Part shown: positions 1 through 5,581 of the stretch, piece after piece
Layout of the letters: every line of letters begins with the position of its first letter
How positions within the stretch are numbered: the first letter of the stretch is position 1
Source: Verrucomicrobiota bacterium
GTDB lineage: Bacteria; Verrucomicrobiota; Verrucomicrobiia; Methylacidiphilales; Verrucolacustridaceae
Direction of reading: 5' to 3'
Assembly: GCA_010024525.1 (NCBI GenBank)
Contig: RGGS01000104.1
Span: forward strand, 1 to 5,581
DNA: 5,581 bases
Notes under the pieces: generated by a model
Databases searched by the model: none
Told to the model about the DNA's origin: nothing
Seen by the model: only the letters and a program-made list of their open reading frames with translations
Translations under genes and position numbers: made by a program

Positions 1-1373
1 CTTTTTTCCCAAGCTTCGGGCTTGGCCAAGTCCTCCTCGGACATCGCCCCTTCCTTCTTTTCCAAAAGCTCACGGATCTCCGGCGCCATCCAGGTGTAGG
101 TGTGAATCCCGTTGGTGACGTGTTGGATCGGAATTTCCGTTTTAGGAACCCCGGGCCAAACGCTCTGCCACATCCCGCGGGAAACCCGACCATGAATCGC
201 ACTCACCCCGTTGGCCTGGCGGGAAAGACGCAGGGCCAAAATCGTCATGCTGAAGGGTTCCCCCTCCTCATACATCCAGGGGCGGCCTAATTTAAGAAGT
301 TCCTCAAACCCAATCTGACACTCGCGGATGTAGGACCCAAAGTACTTTTCCATCAACTTAGGATCGAAGGCATCATTCCCGGCCGGCACCGGGGTGTGCG
401 TGGTGAAAAGGCTGCTGGCGGCCACGTATTGTAACGCTTCGATAAAACTTAGCTGCTGTTGGGTGACTAACATCCGGATCCGCTCCAAGCCTAAAAACGC
501 GGCATGCCCCTCGTTCATGTGAAACACGGAGGGCTGGAGCCCCATGGCCGCCAGGGCCTTCACGCCGCCGATTCCCAGCACAATCTCCTGGCGGACGCGC
601 ATCTCATGGTCTCCCCCGTAAAGCTGGTAGGTGATGTGGCGGTCTTCCTGAGCATTCTCCGCCAAATCAGTATCCAGCAGAAAAAGACGCGTGATCCCGA
701 TATTCACTTCCCACGCTTTCGCCCGCACTTTTCTCCCGGGCATATCGAGTTCCACCACCACCGGGGATTTTCCGTCCGCCGCCACAGCCTCCCGAACGGG
801 TAAATCATGGAAGACGTTGTCCACCGCCGAGGCTTCCTGCCAACCCTCGCGGTTGATCTTCTGTGCGAAATAACCGAAGCGGTACAACAGACCGACGGCG
901 ACAAAAGGAAGCCCCAAATCGCTGGCCGATTTACAGTGATCCCCTGCGAGGATTCCCAACCCCCCGGAATAGTTGGGCAGCGATTCATGAAAACCGAATT
1001 CCGCGGAGAAGTAGGCGACCAGAGGGCGGTCCTTTTTCTCTTTCGGCAGGTTTTTGGTGAACCAAGTCTCTTTTCTTTTTAGATATTCCTGCAGGCGATC
1101 ATGCATTTTTTCCAGGCGCTCGCGATACCCCTTGTCCTTGGCCAGAGACTCCAACCTCGATTGCTTGACCAAGCGGAGCATCTTGACCGGACTGTGCCCA
1201 CACTGCTCCCAAAGCGAGGGATCAAGCTCCTTGAAGAGTTCCAGTGCATCGTAATTCCAACTCCACCAGAGATTGAATGCTAGGGCCCGCAAGGACTCCA
1301 ATCCCTCCGGTACACGCGGGACAACCGAAACGGTCACAGGCCACTTGTGGACAGGTTCAGCAACGGGTTGCAT
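1..1373 (-). CDS. glgP: Alpha-glucan (glycogen) phosphorylase, N-terminal 457 residues, cut by left window edge
   Basis: This enzyme removes terminal glucose units from glycogen or maltodextrin with phosphate, giving glucose-1-phosphate in the cytoplasm. The frame is open from the ATG at 1373-1371 to the left edge, 457 codons plus two bases. Residues about 11-115 resemble the DUF3417 N-terminal domain of the bacterial phosphorylase subfamily (LAFNLWWSWN at 31-40). The phosphorylase fold follows: YFSAEFGFHESLPNYSGGLG (121-140), AGDHCKSASDLGLP (143-156), HMNEGHAAF (285-293), TTHTPVPAGND (324-334) and HVTNGIHTYTWMAPE (418-432). Family members with DUF3417 are about 850 residues, so roughly half is present; the PLP-binding lysine would lie outside the window. 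The start is firm because an in-frame TAG sits 36 bases upstream (1412-1410) with no other start codon between. No Shine-Dalgarno sequence is visible before the ATG. It is separated by about 100 bases from the upstream operon, so it may be its own unit. Family assignment is near certain; exact glucan preference is not visible. Confidence 0.96.
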   Translation of the reverse strand, partial: MQPVAEPVHKWPVTVSVVPRVPEGLESLRALAFNLWWSWNYDALELFKELDPSLWEQCGHSPVKMLRLVKQSRLESLAKDKGYRERLEKMHDRLQEYLKRKETWFTKNLPKEKKDRPLVAYFSAEFGFHESLPNYSGGLGILAGDHCKSASDLGLPFVAVGLLYRFGYFAQKINREGWQEASAVDNVFHDLPVREAVAADGKSPVVVELDMPGRKVRAKAWEVNIGITRLFLLDTDLAENAQEDRHITYQLYGGDHEMRVRQEIVLGIGGVKALAAMGLQPSVFHMNEGHAAFLGLERIRMLVTQQQLSFIEALQYVAASSLFTTHTPVPAGNDAFDPKLMEKYFGSYIRECQIGFEELLKLGRPWMYEEGEPFSMTILALRLSRQANGVSAIHGRVSRGMWQSVWPGVPKTEIPIQHVTNGIHTYTWMAPEIRELLEKKEGAMSEEDLAKPEAWEK

Positions 1374-1476
1374 GAGAGGGCAGAGGGTGGGCGGTTCTGC
1401 TTTTTCGGGCTAGAAAAATCAAGGCCTGCTTGCTTTTTTTTACCCTTAGGCGGTTTCAAAAACCTTGTGCAAACCC
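1374..1476. other. Intergenic gap between the hydrolase gene and glgP
   Basis: This is the only gap of any size between genes in the window, about 100 bases and AT-richer than its surroundings. It should hold the end of the upstream operon and, if glgP is independently transcribed, its promoter. On the minus strand I see TTGCAC (1472-1467) and TTGAAA (1459-1454) as possible -35 boxes, but neither has a convincing -10 box at 16-18 bases, so I do not call a promoter. A small hairpin (1452-1464) and a second one flanked by T-runs (1414-1441) are present. No small ORF looks real. Confidence 0.6.
1414..1441. terminator. Weak bidirectional Rho-independent terminator-like hairpin
   Basis: A 4-bp stem CAAG/CTTG with a 5-base loop (1420-1432) is flanked by five A's on one side and eight T's on the other. 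Read on the minus strand it ends in TTTTT; read on the plus strand it ends in eight T's. The A and T runs can extend the stem across a single G-A mismatch. It lies about 35 bases after the stop of the isochorismatase-like gene and 41 bases before the glgP start, a suitable place to end the upstream operon. The GC part of the stem is short, so termination strength is doubtful. Confidence 0.3.
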
Positions 1477-2004
1477 CTACTTGATAAGACTCTGCACCTC
1501 TTTAAACCGGGGATGCTCCGAACTCTCCATTATTTCAAAAAGAACGGCTTCCACCGTGCTGACCACCACCCCATCGGCCCTCATTTCGGCCAAAGCCACC
1601 TCGCGGTCCCTGGCCTCCCTCGACCCCACGGCATCGGCCACGACCACCGGGGTCAACTCCTTCAGACGCAAATCATACACGGTTTGCCGCACACAAACGT
1701 GGGTTTCACATCCGGCGACCAGAACCCTTTTTCTTCCCAATGCCCTCCCCTCCTCGGCAGCGGAAAACTTCGTCTTGGCAATTGCCTTGTTTCCAGCCGC
1801 TTTCTGCACCGCCGCAACCGTCTTACCCAATTTTGCGGGAACCTGCTCGGTCAAAACAATCGGCAGCTCGAGCAGGCGCGCCCCTTGGACCAAAATCTCC
1901 AGTCTCTGCAACCAATCCGCGGGGGACTGCACGGCGGACACCAGTTTTTCCTGAGCATCCACCACCAAAAGCCCCGTCTCCTTTTGTGACAACCTCCAGG
2001 ACAT
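1477..2004 (-). CDS. Isochorismatase-family cysteine hydrolase (ISOC1/YcaC-like), substrate unknown
   Basis: A 175-residue cytoplasmic protein of the isochorismatase-like alpha/beta hydrolase superfamily, which also includes nicotinamidases and N-carbamoyl amide hydrolases. The family triad Asp-Lys-Cys is visible: D16 in LLVVDAQEKL, K77 in the AKTKFS segment, and C104 in GCETHVCV. A second cysteine, C99, lies in the same loop. The length is at the short end of the family and matches ISOC1/ISOC2-type members, which often have no known substrate; I see no residues that point to isochorismate itself. The ATG lies 2 bases after the acs stop, with a GGGGAGG ribosome site inside the end of acs, so it is co-transcribed with and probably coupled to acs. 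It is the last gene of the run; the stop is TAG at 1479-1477. The family is secure; the function should stay open. Confidence 0.9.
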   Translation of the reverse strand: MSWRLSQKETGLLVVDAQEKLVSAVQSPADWLQRLEILVQGARLLELPIVLTEQVPAKLGKTVAAVQKAAGNKAIAKTKFSAAEEGRALGRKRVLVAGCETHVCVRQTVYDLRLKELTPVVVADAVGSREARDREVALAEMRADGVVVSTVEAVLFEIMESSEHPRFKEVQSLIK

Positions 2005-2006
2005 GG

Positions 2007-3938
2007 CTAGCTATCCTCCCCGGAGGAGGATTGAAGGGAGGCGATGACATTCAGGTCCTCCAAGGTGGTCACATCGCCCTTCACGGCACCTCCGGCTGCC
2101 ACTTCCTTCAACAGCCGGCGCATGATTTTCCCGCTCCGGGTCTTGGGCAGAGCCTCGGCAAAACGAATCTGGTCGGGTTTGGCAATCGGCCCGATCTCCT
2201 TGCTGACCTGTTCCCGGAGAGCAGCCACCAGCTCTGGCCCAGCCTTCTGTCCGGATTTGAGCGTGACGAAAGCCACCACGGCCTGTCCCTTCAAATCATC
2301 CGGCCGGCCCACCACTGCCGCCTCCGCCACCGCCGGGTGGGTCACCAGCGCGCTCTCCACCTCGGCCGTTCCCAAACGATGACCGGAAACGTTCAATACA
2401 TCATCCATCCTTCCAATCACCCAAAAATAACCATCCTTGTCCATCCGAGCCCCATCCCCGGTAAAATAGGTTCCCGGTACCTCGCTCCAGTACTGCTTGG
2501 CATATCTCTCCGGATCCCCGTGGATGGTGCGGAGCATGGACGGCCAAGGCTTGCGGATGACCAACTTTCCCTGCGTGCCCGGCTTCAACTCCTTGCCCTG
2601 ATCATCCACCACCGCCACGTCCACCCCAAAGAAAGGCAACCCCGCAGAGCCGGGTTTCATGAAATGGGCTCCCGGAAGGGTGGTGATCATGTGACTGCCG
2701 GTTTCGGTCTGCCACCAAGTGTCGACAATCGGACAACGCCCGCCCCCGACCACTTTATGGTACCACAACCACGCCTCAGGATTGATCGGTTCCCCGACGG
2801 AGCCCAACAAACGAAGGGAGGAAAGGTCGTGCTTTTTGACCCAGTGGTCGCCCCACCGAATGAAGGCCCGGATCGCCGTCGGCGCCGTGTAAAAAACGGT
2901 TACCCGGTGCTTTTCGATGATGCTCCAAAAACGATCCGGCTCGGGCTGGTTTGGGGCCCCTTCGTACATCAGGGAGGTCGTGCCGTTGCTAAGCGCCCCG
3001 TAGACCACGTAGCTGTGTCCGGTTACCCAGCCCACGTCCGCCGTGCACCAAAAAAGGTCCGTCGGCTGGAGGTCAAAAACCCATTTGGTGGTCAGATGGG
3101 CCCCCAGAAGGTACCCCCCTGTGGTGTGCAGGATCCCCTTTGGTTTCCCCGTGCTTCCGCTGGTGTAGAGAATGAAAAGCGGATGCTCACTCTCGAGCTT
3201 CTCCGGCGGACAATCGGCCGGCTGATCCTTGACCAGTTCGTGCCACCAGCGGTCAACCTCATTGAGCTTGTCGATGTGTCCGGTTCTTTGAAGAACAATC
3301 ACTCGCCGGACCTCGGGGCAAGCCGCCACCGCCTGATCCACATTTTGCTTGAGTCCCACCACCTGACCCCGTCGGTACCCCCCGTCCGAGGTGATGACCA
3401 GCTTGGCACCGCAATCCTGAATCCGATCCTTGAGCGATTCGGCACTGAAACCGCCAAAAACCACGCTGTGGACGGCCCCGATTCTTGCGCAGGCCAGCAT
3501 CGCGATGGCTGCCTCCGGAATCATTGGAAGATAGATCATGACCCGGTCGCCCGGCTTCACTCCCTCCCCCTTCAGGGCATTGGCAAAGCGACAGACCTCG
3601 TCATGGAGTTGCTGGTAGGTCAGAACCCGAGTGTCGCCCGGTTCGCCTTCAAATAGAATGGCGGCTTGGTGACGTCGCCCCCCCTGCAGGTGGCGGTCCA
3701 GACAGTTCACGCTGACATTCAGTTTTCCCCCGCCAAACCACTGCGAGAAAGGTTCCTTCCACTCCAGCACTTTCTTGGGCTCGGTAAACCAAGTCAGCTC
3801 CTCTTTCGCCAGTCGCCCCCAGAACTTCTTCGGATGCTGGACGGATTCCCGGTGCATCGACTTGTATTTGGCTAAACTGGAGAAACCGGACTGCCTGACG
3901 AAGGAAGCCGAGGGCTTGAATTTTAGGTCTTTGCTCAT
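2007..3938 (-). CDS. acs: Acetyl-CoA synthetase (acetate--CoA ligase, AMP-forming)
   Basis: Converts acetate, ATP and CoA to acetyl-CoA, AMP and pyrophosphate through an acetyl-adenylate, in the cytoplasm. The protein is 643 residues, near the usual 650. Visible in order: the Acs N-terminal domain (FWGRLAKEELTW, 39-50), the ATP-binding loop YTSGSTGKPKG (258-268), TADVGWVTGHSY (299-310), VGEPINPEAW (381-390), DTWWQTETG (406-414), YFTGDGA (491-497), the hinge region GRMDDVLNVSGHR (509-521) and PKTRSGKIMRR (598-608). Counting against Salmonella Acs with a constant offset of 5, the acetate-pocket residues V305, T306, V381 and W409 and the acetylatable catalytic lysine K604 are all kept, so acetate rather than a longer acid is the expected substrate. 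I chose the ATG at 3938 because it begins the conserved protein; the frame stays open 158 codons further, but only as a shadow of coaC. The start overlaps the coaC stop as ATGA and has no good Shine-Dalgarno, which suggests translational coupling. K604 implies possible control by lysine acetylation, although no acetyltransferase or deacetylase gene is present here. Confidence 0.97.
   Translation of the reverse strand: MSKDLKFKPSASFVRQSGFSSLAKYKSMHRESVQHPKKFWGRLAKEELTWFTEPKKVLEWKEPFSQWFGGGKLNVSVNCLDRHLQGGRRHQAAILFEGEPGDTRVLTYQQLHDEVCRFANALKGEGVKPGDRVMIYLPMIPEAAIAMLACARIGAVHSVVFGGFSAESLKDRIQDCGAKLVITSDGGYRRGQVVGLKQNVDQAVAACPEVRRVIVLQRTGHIDKLNEVDRWWHELVKDQPADCPPEKLESEHPLFILYTSGSTGKPKGILHTTGGYLLGAHLTTKWVFDLQPTDLFWCTADVGWVTGHSYVVYGALSNGTTSLMYEGAPNQPEPDRFWSIIEKHRVTVFYTAPTAIRAFIRWGDHWVKKHDLSSLRLLGSVGEPINPEAWLWYHKVVGGGRCPIVDTWWQTETGSHMITTLPGAHFMKPGSAGLPFFGVDVAVVDDQGKELKPGTQGKLVIRKPWPSMLRTIHGDPERYAKQYWSEVPGTYFTGDGARMDKDGYFWVIGRMDDVLNVSGHRLGTAEVESALVTHPAVAEAAVVGRPDDLKGQAVVAFVTLKSGQKAGPELVAALREQVSKEIGPIAKPDQIRFAEALPKTRSGKIMRRLLKEVAAGGAVKGDVTTLEDLNVIASLQSSSGEDS
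2013..2031 (-). promoter_or_regulatory. Ribosome binding site of the hydrolase gene, inside a hairpin at the end of acs
   Basis: On the minus strand GGGGAGG ends 10-11 bases before the ATG at 2004 and is the strongest Shine-Dalgarno match in the window. It overlaps an inverted repeat, ATCCTC/GAGGAT with a 7-base loop, or alternatively TCCTCC/GGAGGA with a 2-base loop, which would pair the ribosome site. Ribosomes finishing acs would open it, so translation of the hydrolase may depend on acs. The repeat is seen directly; the coupling is inferred. Confidence 0.5.
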
Positions 3939-4510
3939 GGTTTGATTTTTCTTGGGCTTTTTGTTTTCACTGCTTGCCGGATGGTTTTCAAGATCTCGTC
4001 CACCGGAGCCATCCGACCTGGTCCCTCCGTCCCGCAGGCCAAACGGCCTTCCGCCGGGCCGAGGAAACAAGCCCCCCGACTTTTCAGGATTTTCACATTC
4101 TCCTGTGTCGCCGCATGCTGCCACATCAGGGTGTTCATGGCGGGAGCAAAGAATATTGGGGCACGGGTGGCCAAGAGAACCGCACCCAATACATCGCCGG
4201 CCATTCCATGAGCCGCCCGAGCCAGGGAATCCGCACTCGCCGGGGCCACCACCACCGCATCGGCCGAACGAGCCAGATCGAGGTGCCCCATTCTCCCTCC
4301 CTCTCCTTCCTCCCAAAGGGAGGTGTGGACGGGACGGTGAGTCAAAGCCGCCAAGGTCAAAGCGGGCAGGAAACGCGCTCCATCGCCGGTAAGAACCGCA
4401 TGCACCTCCCAACCTTCTCGCACCATGGCACTGGCCAGATCCGCCGCCCGGAAGGCGGCGATGGATCCGGTCACACCCAAAACAATCCTCGGGGAGTTGG
4501 AATCAGCCAT
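3935..4510 (-). CDS. coaC: Phosphopantothenoylcysteine decarboxylase (CoaC), stand-alone flavoprotein
   Basis: An FMN flavoprotein that decarboxylates 4'-phospho-N-pantothenoylcysteine to 4'-phosphopantetheine, a middle step of coenzyme A synthesis. The 191 residues match the N-terminal half of E. coli CoaBC: GVTGSIAAFRAADL (12-25), GRMGHLDLA (72-80), APASAD (89-94), PAMNTLMWQHAATQEN (123-138) and LACGTEGPGRM (158-168). The catalytic residues correspond to those of E. coli with a shift of one: H76 for His75, N126 for Asn125 and C159 for Cys158, the last in the substrate-closing flap. The CoaB synthetase half normally fused behind it is absent; the protein ends soon after the decarboxylase core in a basic tail (KTKSPRKIKP). 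The start ATG overlaps the end of gmk by 8 bases. An in-frame TAA lies just upstream, so no longer protein is possible. A UbiX-type or peptide-cysteine decarboxylase is less likely given the full CoaC motif set. Confidence 0.92.
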   Translation of the reverse strand: MADSNSPRIVLGVTGSIAAFRAADLASAMVREGWEVHAVLTGDGARFLPALTLAALTHRPVHTSLWEEGEGGRMGHLDLARSADAVVVAPASADSLARAAHGMAGDVLGAVLLATRAPIFFAPAMNTLMWQHAATQENVKILKSRGACFLGPAEGRLACGTEGPGRMAPVDEILKTIRQAVKTKSPRKIKP

Positions 4511-5117
4511 GATGCAGATTTAACCTCCGGCTGAGATATCGTTCCGCCCGGATAATGGCACGGAACTTGATCAAATCTTCCTCCATGGAGCTGCTGAGAA
4601 TCGTGTATCGGTAACTTTTCCAGTCTGCCATCTCGGCATCGGCCGCCTGGATCCGCTTGGCGATCTGCTGGGCATTTTCCGTTCCCCGCCCCTGCAACCG
4701 ACGACGCAATTCCTCCAAATCAGGTGGCATGATGAAGATATCCGCCAGGGCCTCCTGAATTTTCGCATCCCGAGAGCCCCGAATTTGCCTTGCCCCCTGC
4801 ACATCGATATCAAGAAGAACATCCCGCCCGGCAGCGAGGTGCTCCAGGACGGGTCCTTTGGGCGTCCCGTAGTAATGTCCGTAGACATCGGCATGTTCCA
4901 GCATCTCTCCTCTTTGCATTTTTTTCTCGAACTCCGATTTGGATAAGAAGAAATAGTCGACCCCGTCCTGCTCCCCCGGCCTTTGGGGTCGGGTAGTACA
5001 GCTCACGGAATAAACCAGGTCGGGAGTTTGACGGACGTTGGTGCAAAGGGTGGTCTTGCCCGTCCCTGAAGGTGCGGAAACCACAAACAAAATTCCTGAC
5101 CGGGTAAAATTATTCAA
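4503..5117 (-). CDS. gmk: Guanylate kinase
   Basis: Phosphorylates GMP to GDP with ATP, an essential step in GTP and dGTP supply, in the cytoplasm. With the TTG start at 5117 the protein has 204 residues, close to the 207 of E. coli Gmk, and begins just before the conserved opening GILFVVSAPSGTGKTTL (8-24), which contains the P-loop. The GMP-binding elements follow: TTRPQRPGE (41-49), DYFFLS (54-59), EMLEHADVYGHYYGTP (71-86) and LLDIDVQGA (101-109). The lid and C-terminal helix carry RRRLQGRG (138-145) and the usual ending. A further in-frame TTG at 5165 would add 16 residues that lie entirely inside yicC and have no counterpart in the family; there is no ATG at the N-terminus. The preferred TTG overlaps the yicC stop by 8 bases, the usual yicC-gmk coupling. 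The function is certain; the exact start is likely but not proven. Confidence 0.96.
   Translation of the reverse strand: MNNFTRSGILFVVSAPSGTGKTTLCTNVRQTPDLVYSVSCTTRPQRPGEQDGVDYFFLSKSEFEKKMQRGEMLEHADVYGHYYGTPKGPVLEHLAAGRDVLLDIDVQGARQIRGSRDAKIQEALADIFIMPPDLEELRRRLQGRGTENAQQIAKRIQAADAEMADWKSYRYTILSSSMEEDLIKFRAIIRAERYLSRRLNLHHG
4524..4528 (-). promoter_or_regulatory. Probable ribosome binding site of coaC within gmk
   Basis: On the minus strand GGAGG lies 13 bases before the coaC ATG, inside the last codons of gmk. The spacing is longer than ideal, but an in-frame TAA just upstream of the ATG leaves no better start, so it supports the ATG at 4510. Confidence 0.5.
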
Positions 5118-5581
5118 GATTGGCCGCCTGTTCCCGGAGTTTTTCCAACTCCGATTTGAATGCAATCGCCAAACGGGTCAACCCCAGGTCGCCGGACTTG
5201 GATCCCACCGTGTTTACCTCTCGCTGAAGTTCCTGAATAATGAACTCGAGATTCCTGCCGCCGGGGGCACGTTTTCCGGTCAACCCCTGGGCTTCGGCCA
5301 GATGCGCCCGAATCCGCCCCAATTCTTCCGTCACATCCCCACGATCCGCCGCCGCCACCGCCTCCCGCGCCACCCTGTCCGGCTCCAGATGCAGTCCGGT
5401 CTCCCCGGCGATCTCCTGCAACTTTTCCCGGAACCGCTCCCCCTGTTTTTTTCGCATCTCCGCGGCTGCTTTTTCCATCTGCCCACGAACCGCCTCCATC
5501 TTTTTCAAATGACCCCGGAGATGCTGGACCATGCGCACCCCCTCCCGCTCACGGGATTCCACCATCCGCCTCAAAGCCCCC
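5110..5581 (-). CDS. yicC: YicC-family endoribonuclease, C-terminal 156 residues, cut by right window edge
   Basis: YicC-family proteins are endoribonucleases; E. coli YicC has been linked to decay of small RNAs. Only the C-terminal part is present, about half of the typical 290 residues. It begins within the ALRRMVESREREG segment, continues through a charged, mostly helical stretch, and ends with the family's DUF1732 signature: GGRNLEFIIQELQREVNTVG, then SKS, and a closing helix ending REQAANLE. The glutamates and histidines proposed for metal binding in this family cannot be judged from a partial sequence. The true start is beyond the right edge; the TTG and ATG codons near 5574 are internal. 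The TAA stop at 5112-5110 overlaps the gmk start. Neighbouring gmk is the common arrangement and supports the call. The operon promoter should lie upstream of yicC outside the window. Confidence 0.93.
   Translation of the reverse strand, partial: GALRRMVESREREGVRMVQHLRGHLKKMEAVRGQMEKAAAEMRKKQGERFREKLQEIAGETGLHLEPDRVAREAVAAADRGDVTEELGRIRAHLAEAQGLTGKRAPGGRNLEFIIQELQREVNTVGSKSGDLGLTRLAIAFKSELEKLREQAANLE

Noticed and set aside
10..27. Inverted repeat CCAAGC/GCTTGG with a 5-base loop near the left edge
   Set aside because: It lies inside the phosphorylase coding sequence with no T-run after it, and reads as ordinary codons; likely chance.
102..1283. Plus-strand frames of 60-99 codons across the left part
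   Set aside because: This stretch is entirely covered on the minus strand by a continuous phosphorylase frame with many conserved motifs; the plus-strand frames are shadows.
1452..1464. Small hairpin GGTTT/AAACC after the hydrolase stop
   Set aside because: The stem is only 5 bp with a 3-base loop and is not followed by a T-run on the minus strand, so it does not qualify as a terminator.
1437..1472. Possible sigma-70 promoter for glgP using TTGCAC or TTGAAA as -35
   Set aside because: No acceptable -10 hexamer lies at the right distance from either box.
1430..1989. Two plus-strand frames of 174 codons opposite the hydrolase gene
   Set aside because: The minus-strand protein carries an intact Asp-Lys-Cys triad and family motifs; the plus-strand products resemble nothing known to me.
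1740..3656. Open plus-strand frame of 638 codons antisense to acs and the hydrolase gene
   Set aside because: It is the mirror of conserved minus-strand genes in a GC-rich sequence, where antisense frames often lack stops. Its translation is rich in Pro, Arg and His, shows no recognisable domain, and it runs across two unrelated genes.
3942..4534. Several plus-strand frames of 89-186 codons opposite coaC
   Set aside because: All overlap the well-supported coaC gene and have low-complexity, Pro/Arg-rich translations with no motif.
5118..5165. Longer gmk N-terminus from an upstream TTG
   Set aside because: The extra 16 residues lie within yicC coding sequence and do not resemble guanylate kinase N-termini; the downstream TTG gives the normal length.

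Overview
The window comes from a moderately GC-rich bacterial chromosome. Every gene I can support lies on the minus strand, so the region reads from high to low coordinates. It looks like core metabolism rather than accessory DNA: I see no mobile element, CRISPR array, tRNA, rRNA or phage gene. The proteins are Gram-negative in character. A free-standing CoaC and the combination yicC-gmk-coaC-acs would fit the Verrucomicrobiota/PVC neighbourhood, but that placement is an inference with low confidence and nothing in the window proves it.

Layout in reading order: (1) the C-terminal half of a YicC-family endoribonuclease, cut by the right edge; (2) gmk, guanylate kinase, probably starting at a TTG that overlaps the yicC stop; (3) coaC, a stand-alone phosphopantothenoylcysteine decarboxylase flavoprotein, overlapping gmk by 8 bases; (4) acs, AMP-forming acetyl-CoA synthetase, joined to coaC by an ATGA overlap; (5) a small isochorismatase-family cysteine hydrolase, 2 bases after acs; (6) a gap of about 100 bases with a weak bidirectional terminator-like hairpin; (7) the N-terminal half of a glycogen/alpha-glucan phosphorylase with an N-terminal DUF3417 domain, cut by the left edge.

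Genes 1 to 5 overlap or nearly touch and very probably form one translationally coupled transcript whose promoter lies to the right of the window. It joins RNA turnover (YicC), guanine nucleotide supply (Gmk), coenzyme A synthesis (CoaC) and use of CoA to activate acetate (Acs). CoaC and Acs make a sensible pair, since one helps build CoA and the other acetylates it. The phosphorylase is probably a separate unit releasing glucose-1-phosphate from storage glucan. I found no convincing new system. The points most worth a second look are the CoaC without its usual CoaB half, the gapless operon linking these functions, and several start-site and coupling details.
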